Shown here in pieces: positions 31,886-36,642 of a stretch of 36,642 nt of DNA. Source of the stretch: CAVQOB01 sp963714325 (GTDB lineage Bacteria > Pseudomonadota > Alphaproteobacteria > Rhizobiales > Hyphomicrobiaceae); assembly GCA_963714325.1 (NCBI GenBank), contig CAVQOB010000029.1, positions 1 to 36,642 on the forward strand, read 5' to 3'. Numbering within the stretch: position 1 is the stretch's first letter; each line of letters opens with the position of its first letter. The notes beneath the pieces were generated by a model. That model did not search any database, was not told the DNA's origin, and saw only the letters and a program-made list of their open reading frames with translations. A program made the position numbers and the translations under genes.

Positions 31886-32260
31886 CCCCTTCTTCTCTTT
31901 CTTCTTGTACATCGCGAGCATCCGGCTCGTGACGAGGAACCCGCCGAAGATGTTGACCGACGCCATCACCAGCGCCAGAAACCCGAACATCTTGGCCCAG
32001 AAGCTGCCCGCCGACGCAATCGCCGAGACTCCGACCGCCAGCAGCGCGCCGACCACGATCACCGATGAAATCGCATTCGTCACGCTCATCAAAGGCGTGT
32101 GCAGCGCCGGCGTCACCGACCAGACCACGAAGTATCCGACGAACACCGCGATCACGAACACCATCAACCGGTAGACAAACGGGTCGACGTCGCCGCCACC
32201 TGCCGCCAGTGCGGGGAGTGGCAAGAGAGCCATCAACAAGGCGAGAAACAGCCGACGCAT
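31883..32260 (-). CDS. pntAB: NAD(P) transhydrogenase subunit alpha part 2
   Basis: The 125-residue membrane part of the split alpha subunit has a hydrophobic leader-like N-terminus (LFLALLMALLPLPALAAGGG) and three further helices (MVFVIAVFVGYFVVW, AISSVIVVGALLAVG, FGFLALVMASVNIFGGF). The PALHTPLMSVTNAISS motif is the conserved signature of this domain, which forms half of the proton channel. It starts 3 bases after the pntAA stop, typical of the split alphaproteobacterial operon. Confidence 0.95.
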   Translation of the reverse strand: MRRLFLALLMALLPLPALAAGGGDVDPFVYRLMVFVIAVFVGYFVVWSVTPALHTPLMSVTNAISSVIVVGALLAVGVSAIASAGSFWAKMFGFLALVMASVNIFGGFLVTSRMLAMYKKKEKKG

Positions 32261-32263
32261 CGG

Positions 32264-33403
32264 TTACGCTCCTTTGGGCAGCAGGTTCGGGTGGACAATT
32301 TTGCCATCCTTGGCAACCAACGTGCCCTTGATGATCTCGTCGTCCCAATTGATTTTCAGCGTCTTGTCCTTCTTGTCGATCATCGTCTCGACAAAGGCGA
32401 GCAGGTTCTTCGCATAGAGCGACGACGCATTGACCGGTACTTCGCCGGCCAGATTGAGCGGCCCGGCGATCGAGACGCCGTTGTGCATCACGACTTCGTC
32501 GGCTTTGGTGAGCTCGCAGTTGCCGCCCCGCTCCGCCGCCAAATCGACAATGACCGCTCCGGGCTTCATGCTCTCGACCATTGCTCGCGTAATCAGTCGC
32601 GGCGCCGGCCGTCCTGGAACAAGTGCCGTCGTGATGACGATGTCTTGCAACTTGATATGCGACGCGACGAGTTCGGCCTGCTTTTGCTGATACGCCTCAG
32701 ACATTGGCTTGGCATAACCGGTCGCCGTCTGCGCTTGTCTGAATTCGTCGTCCTCGATGGCGACAAACTTGGCACCAAGTGACGCAACTTGTTCCTTGGT
32801 CGCCGGTCGCACGTCGGTCGCTGAAACGATGGCGCCAAGCCGTCGTGCCGTCGCGATCGCCTGCAGGCCGGCAACACCAACGCCCATGATGAAGACCTTG
32901 GCAGCTGGAACTGTTCCAGCCGCCGTCATCATCATCGGAAACGCCTGCTCGAACATCGCCGCGGCATCGATCACCGCCTTGTACCCGGCGAGGTTCGCCT
33001 GACTCGAAAGCACGTCCATCGACTGCGCCCGCGTGATTCGCGGCATGAACTCCATCGACATCAACGACGCGCCTGATGCTGCCAGCACATCAAGGCCCGG
33101 CCGGTCATCGAACGGCGACAGCATCGCCGCGACGATCGCGCCTGGCTTCAGCGCCTTGACCTCGTCGAGCCCCGGCCGGCGAACCTTCAACAGGATATCG
33201 GCACCCGCGATGGCCGCTGCCGCCGTTGGCGTGATCGTCCCGCCGGCTGCCTGCAACGCATCGTCCGAGAAACGCGATCGAGCGCCCGCTCCGGACTGCA
33301 CCATCAGCTTGGCGCCGAGCGCCGAAAACTTCTTGACGGTCTCGGGCGAGACGGCAACGCGCGGCTCGTCTTGGCCCTCGCTCGTAACGGCAATCGTGAC
33401 CAT
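32264..33403 (-). CDS. pntAA: NAD(P) transhydrogenase subunit alpha part 1
   Basis: The 379-residue soluble NAD(H)-binding domain I of transhydrogenase is homologous to alanine dehydrogenase. Features include GQDEPRVAVSPETVKKF at the N-terminus, QAFPMMMTAAGTVPAAKVFI followed by the Rossmann GVGVAGLQAIATARRLGA, and GAVIVDLAAERGGNCELT. I choose the ATG at 33403 (MVTIAVTSEG), matching family starts, over the frame's ATG at 33430. It is the first gene of the transhydrogenase operon; the cytochrome oxidase subunit IV gene lies 135 bases upstream on the same strand, a common Rhizobiales arrangement. Confidence 0.95.
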   Translation of the reverse strand: MVTIAVTSEGQDEPRVAVSPETVKKFSALGAKLMVQSGAGARSRFSDDALQAAGGTITPTAAAAIAGADILLKVRRPGLDEVKALKPGAIVAAMLSPFDDRPGLDVLAASGASLMSMEFMPRITRAQSMDVLSSQANLAGYKAVIDAAAMFEQAFPMMMTAAGTVPAAKVFIMGVGVAGLQAIATARRLGAIVSATDVRPATKEQVASLGAKFVAIEDDEFRQAQTATGYAKPMSEAYQQKQAELVASHIKLQDIVITTALVPGRPAPRLITRAMVESMKPGAVIVDLAAERGGNCELTKADEVVMHNGVSIAGPLNLAGEVPVNASSLYAKNLLAFVETMIDKKDKTLKINWDDEIIKGTLVAKDGKIVHPNLLPKGA

Positions 33404-33538
33404 GGCAAAGGATCCAGGAGGCAGGCGCACAGCAATCGCTAAACGCGAGCCTGATGCAGGGGGAAGGGGAAGTTGAGAATTGCTCGGTCCGCGAAGGCCC
33501 GATAAGGGCCTGACGAACGGCGAGCGCCGCCGCAGGTG

Positions 33539-33682
33539 TCAAGTCAAAGCAACCAGCATGCCGATCAGGATCATCGCACACAGCACGACCAGCACCACGG
33601 CACCCCGCAAAAACCCGAGGTACGTCCGGTTATGTTCAGCATAGTCCATCGCCGGGTGGCCTTTTGAACTGTCGATCGCCAT
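33539..33682 (-). CDS. aa3-type cytochrome c oxidase subunit IV
   Basis: This is a 47-residue single-helix subunit of the bacterial aa3-type cytochrome c oxidase. The conserved motif MDYAEHNRTYLGFLRG precedes one transmembrane helix (VVLVVLCAMILIGML). The start at 33682 follows GGCGAGAG; a longer frame to 33805 is not conserved-looking. The small subunit sits far from the main oxidase genes and next to the transhydrogenase operon, as in many Rhizobiales. Function of the subunit in the oxidase is minor or unknown. Confidence 0.92.
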   Translation of the reverse strand: MAIDSSKGHPAMDYAEHNRTYLGFLRGAVVLVVLCAMILIGMLVALT

Positions 33683-33810
33683 CTCTCGCCTCGCCTGTTT
33701 GCTCTGAATGAAGACTGCTTCGCCTGTCGTATCCCAAGCCAAACGGGCGTTCAAGCGGTAATGCACATGCGCGTGCCTCGAGCGACCGACAGTTTGCCGC
33801 TGCAACGGGG

Positions 33811-35090
33811 TTAAACTGCAACTGGCTGCCGCGTTTGCGCGCCGACCCCGAATACCCTCCGATAACGCGCGATTTCCCCTGGCGGTCCGATCGCCTTCGC
33901 GGGATTGTCCGATAACTTAACCGCGGGCTGCCCGTTAGCCGAAATGACTTTGCAAACAATCGAAAACGGATCGAGCCGCCCATTGGCTTCGAAGCCTCGA
34001 AAATCGTTGGTCAACAGCGTTCCCCAGCCAAAGCCGAGCTTGATCCGCCCGGCAAAGTGGCCGATGCAAATTTTCAATTTCCTCGCATCAGCGCGTCCGA
34101 GAAAATCGCCAGCTTATTGGCTGGGTCCTGCCCACGCCGCCGCCACCAGTTGATCGCATATTCAGCGCTCGCAATAGGGTCGCCGGATACGATACGGATG
34201 CCGGTCCATTGTGCGCCCAATCGGGCGCGGCTTCGAAAAGCCACGCGTACCGAAGGTATCCGGCAGGATTACCCGCAGGTTGCCCTCATAGTCCTGTTTC
34301 CAGTCGCGAAAACGGCGTAGGGGCTTTGGCAAGCGCCGCATCGCCATTTCCCAAAGCCGAATAGACCATCGACAACTCATGCGCATTCGTCCCAATGGCC
34401 TCAAGATCCCGCCGCATGGCGATGAGACAACTGGCCGTCCCGAGAACGCCGGCCCAAGCCCTTCCCGCATCGCCTGCACACACCAGTCCTGCCACCGGAA
34501 CCCATGCCGCCGTCGCGTACCAAAATCTGATACGCAATTCGTTGAGTTGCGGGAGCGTTGAAATTTTCCCATACCCACGTAGTCGCGCGGCATAAAGCGC
34601 CTCCAGCAAACCATCCCATGCCTTTGGTCACAGCTCGGCTATGCAATTCCATGATCACGGCAAGCGCTGGGATCTCCCACATGGTCGTCGCAAGCCAAGG
34701 TCCCTCAAAGACCAACTCATACTGATCGCCTTTGCGCTCCAAATGATAAGCCGGGAAACGAAAATCCTCGAGCCACGTCACAAATTCCGGGCTGAACATC
34801 TGCCGCTTGCCATAGAACATGTTGCCACGCAGCCAAGTGCTCTCACCACGCGACAACGACATCGTCCGGATATGATCGAGTTGCTCTTTCAGTGCCCCGA
34901 TATCGATCAAGGCACCGAGCGGAATATGTGTTGAACGGTTGATGATTTCGAAAGTAACGCGGGTAGCACGATGCCGGCGAAAAATCGTCTGCGCCATCAG
35001 CAGCTTATAAAAATCCGTATCTAGAACCGAGCGGACAATCGGATCAATCTTCCAATCGTGGTTGTAGACGCGGGTCGCGATGTCAGTCAT
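33811..35090 (-). pseudogene. pncB: Nicotinate phosphoribosyltransferase, multiply frameshifted
   Basis: Pieces of a complete PncB lie in order across three frames. The N-terminus (35090 to about 34610) reads TDFYKLLMAQTIFRRH and LVFEGPWLATTMWEIPAL. After that come LEALYAARLRG (to about 34530), SDFGTRRRHGF with WCVQAMREGLGPAF (to about 34440), MRRDLEAIGTNAHEL (to about 34318), DWKQDYEGNLRVILPD with TFGTRGF (to about 34237), EAAPDWAHN, WTGIRIVSGDP through AIFSDAL (to about 34088), and RIKLGFGWGTLLTNDF to the end. About seven changes of frame are needed, mostly 1-2 missing bases, while residues between them remain family-like. The normal enzyme makes nicotinate mononucleotide for NAD salvage. 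As written the gene cannot make it. Either very recent decay or a stretch of poor consensus sequence is possible. Confidence 0.85.
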
Positions 35091-35214
35091 GGCGAAGGGA
35101 TCGGCCTGGCGAGAGTTTCAAGACTTAGGATCAAAATGGCCGCAATGCACCCGCGATAGAGCGTGGGGCATCACGGCCTTCGCTTTGCACCGGAACGCGC
35201 AAGATTGGACGACG

Positions 35215-35433
35215 TCAATTGGCTTTTGGCTGCGCCGTCGACTTGAGATCCGCTGCGGCGACCTCTTTCTGCTGATCGGTCAGATCCGCAGCCGGCACCA
35301 GCGTCTGGGTCGGAGCTTGCGCCGCCGCCGGCACAGGAGTTTGCGCTGTTTCTTGAGCCTTAAACCCGCAGGCTGCTACTGTAGAAGCACCGGCTGCCAC
35401 GATCACGGCTGCAATCCATGCTGTTTTGAACAT
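35215..35433 (-). CDS. Small predicted lipoprotein
   Basis: The 72-residue protein has a lysine-containing start, a hydrophobic segment (TAWIAAVIVAAGASTVAA) and a cysteine at residue 22 in a lipobox-like TVAAC, suggesting a short lipoprotein anchored in a membrane. The rest is alanine/proline/glutamine-rich without a known domain (ETAQTPVPAAAQAPTQTLVP). GGAGAACCCAG precedes the ATG at 35433. It resembles entericidin-like small lipoproteins only in design. No function can be assigned. Confidence 0.7.
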   Translation of the reverse strand: MFKTAWIAAVIVAAGASTVAACGFKAQETAQTPVPAAAQAPTQTLVPAADLTDQQKEVAAADLKSTAQPKAN

Positions 35434-35574
35434 CTGGGTTCTCCATCTCTCGTTTTGCCACCATTGGCATCGACTGACGTTTGAAGTCCCGACACAGGAC
35501 GATAACGCCGTCGGCGCAACCGGGCAACCGGAAATCCAGTCCATGCGGTTGGCTAGCGCATGCCACCACAAATA

Positions 35575-35616
35575 GAAAAAACTCGCCAGCGGGAGCCTCC
35601 GCTGCCGAGTGTTTTT
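35575..35616 (-). terminator. Bidirectional terminator between lipoprotein gene and hns
   Basis: ACTCGCCAGCGG (35581-35592) and CCGCTGCCGAGT (35599-35610) form a 12-bp stem with one mismatch and a 6-base loop. Minus strand: followed by TTTTTT, about 36 bases after the H-NS-like gene. Plus strand: followed by GTTTTT. It separates the H-NS-like gene from the lipoprotein gene. Confidence 0.85.
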
Positions 35617-35652
35617 GACTGGCTGACGAGTATCGATCAGTCAGCCGACAAG

Positions 35653-35982
35653 TCAGATCGCGAAATCCGTGACCTTGCCGCCTTTGGCAAGCTTGGCGGC
35701 CAGCCAGCGCGGTTGCCGTCCACGACCAGTCCACGTCTCGGACTTGTTGTCCGGGTTAGCGTACTTGGGCGCGACTTTTCCACCTTTGCGGGCACCTTTG
35801 ACCTTGCCGCCGAGCCCGAGGATTTCCGCAGCTGACATCCCGGCATTCCGGGCAATCGCCTCGATCTTGGCCTTCGCATCAGCCTGTTCCCGCTGGCGGG
35901 CGGCGGCGAGTGCCTTTCGGACCCGATTTTCCAGATCGACCAATTCCTTCAGCGAGAGTTTGTCGACGTTTATGCTAGCCAT
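35653..35982 (-). CDS. H-NS family nucleoid protein
   Basis: The 109-residue protein has an N-terminal coiled-coil oligomerisation part (LSLKELVDLENRVRKALAAA with the following charged helix to about residue 45) and a C-terminal DNA-binding domain with the H-NS family core PDNKSETWTGRGRQPRWL (residues about 78-95). It binds AT-rich DNA, compacting the nucleoid and silencing genes. The linker is rich in glycine and lysine. The start at 35982 has AAGGA seven bases upstream. The upstream region (35983-36250) is AT-richer than the rest of the window, compatible with self-regulation, which is inferred. It is monocistronic, bounded by the terminator at 35575-35616. Confidence 0.92.
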   Translation of the reverse strand: MASINVDKLSLKELVDLENRVRKALAAARQREQADAKAKIEAIARNAGMSAAEILGLGGKVKGARKGGKVAPKYANPDNKSETWTGRGRQPRWLAAKLAKGGKVTDFAI

Positions 35983-36642
35983 GGGCGGATCCTTGAGATT
36001 AATCAGAACGAATACTGAGTTACTTGAGGTTGGTTTGTATCGGACTTTCGAAAAGCTCTCAAATGCGCGCTGGCATCATCCTAAAGATTTCGATTGTGAA
36101 AACTCTGATACGACCCAAATAATGCTTTGTCCAGGTCTGCACCCGCAATTGTTGTTAAATGATATTGAGCGAAATGGTGATCGGTCGCGGACCGCTTGAA
36201 TATGTTGACCGATGATAAGACATGGCGATATCACGAAGGATATCACCATAAGTATTGCAGCAGCGCCTGCGCGCGATCGACGTCACAAACGCGCCCGTCG
36301 ATCCACGATTGAGAGCCTCGGTTTTGGTCAAGGACGGACAGCGGAAAATAGTGTTTGCACGGCACGCGGCATTGTTCAGGGCCGTCGATCGCAGAGATCA
36401 AGAATCCCGATAAAATCATCCCGATTCGAATAACAAATGCTGACGTCAGCGTTTCGCTCACATCGCTTCGGATGCAATGGAAGTTCGTCGCCGATCATCA
36501 GGTCGAAGCGCAAAAACTGAGTCGGAAAACAGCAGCCGGGCGATACCCAGGGTCAGGCCTCTCTGGGACCGCACCACCCCCAAGTGGTTCGCAGTCCTGT
36601 TCCGAAATGGCGCGCCGTACAGGATAAAAGTGCGAACACCTA
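35983..36642. other. Gene-free, AT-richer end of window
   Basis: No ORF here has convincing coding character. The first 270 bases, upstream of the H-NS-like gene, are AT-rich and must hold its promoter; a short direct repeat (GATATCAC near 36223 and 36239) is visible. The rest contains only short ORFs of random-looking composition. No tRNA or repeat family seen earlier in the window recurs. Confidence 0.45.

Noticed and set aside
30381..32348. A 655-codon open frame covering pntB and most of pntAB
   Set aside because: PntB homology begins only at the ATG at 31790; the upstream part is chance openness in GC-rich DNA across pntAB, which is coded in another frame.
36243..36627. Overlapping short ORFs at the window end
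   Set aside because: Random-looking composition, no ribosome binding sites, and several frames equally open.

Overview
The window reads as chromosomal DNA of a high-GC alphaproteobacterium, most likely of the order Hyphomicrobiales (Rhizobiales). The basis is the split proton-translocating transhydrogenase (pntAA, pntAB, pntB) next to a 47-residue aa3-type cytochrome oxidase subunit IV, an H-NS-like protein of the alpha/beta-proteobacterial type, a DUF1638/MttB-family pair, and REP-like intergenic palindromes typical of this group. The genus cannot be fixed from the sequence alone. I see no rRNA, tRNA, CRISPR array, intact insertion sequence or phage.

Layout. 0-5.7 kb: dapE (lysine/peptidoglycan precursor), prpE (propionyl-CoA synthetase), an 0.8-kb island of nested palindromic repeats, and an exported TPR-caspase-like protein. 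5.8-10.5 kb: an AarF/UbiB-type kinase, an MFS transporter and the Kup potassium transporter; the last two genes converge and overlap by 99 bases. 10.8-14.8 kb: an apparent operon of a DUF1638 protein, a non-pyrrolysine MttB-family methyltransferase and a Tat-exported solute-binding protein. 14.9-17.7 kb: an ABC importer operon on the minus strand (NMT1/THI5-like binding protein, ATPase, permease), with a likely frameshift in the binding protein and no normal start codon in front of the ATPase's first strand.

17.9-20.2 kb: a four-helix membrane protein whose C-terminus overlaps, in another frame, a small winged-helix-like ORF that was probably once fused to it, then about 1 kb without a credible gene. 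20.2-26.2 kb: envelope genes: a peptidoglycan-binding-like protein, a flavin-reductase-like protein, a nitroreductase, an exported von Willebrand factor A protein and a convergent secreted protein with the same repeated beta-type module. 26.3-30.3 kb: UDP-glucose dehydrogenase, a divergent PfkB sugar kinase, truA and a ceramidase-family membrane protein. 30.4-33.7 kb: pntB, pntAB, pntAA and cytochrome oxidase subunit IV, forming a redox/proton-motive-force block. 33.8-36.6 kb: a nicotinate phosphoribosyltransferase gene broken by about seven frame changes, a small lipoprotein, an H-NS-like protein and a gene-free AT-richer end.

Functional links: transhydrogenase, oxidase subunit IV and the broken pncB all concern NAD(P)/respiration; the TPR-caspase, vWA and peptidoglycan-binding-like proteins are all predicted exported. 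The least understood parts are the DUF1638-MttB-binding protein module, the membrane/winged-helix protein and the vWA/beta-repeat pair. Frame changes near 16.7, 18.2 and 34.1-34.6 kb may be real gene decay or base-level assembly errors; read mapping would decide.
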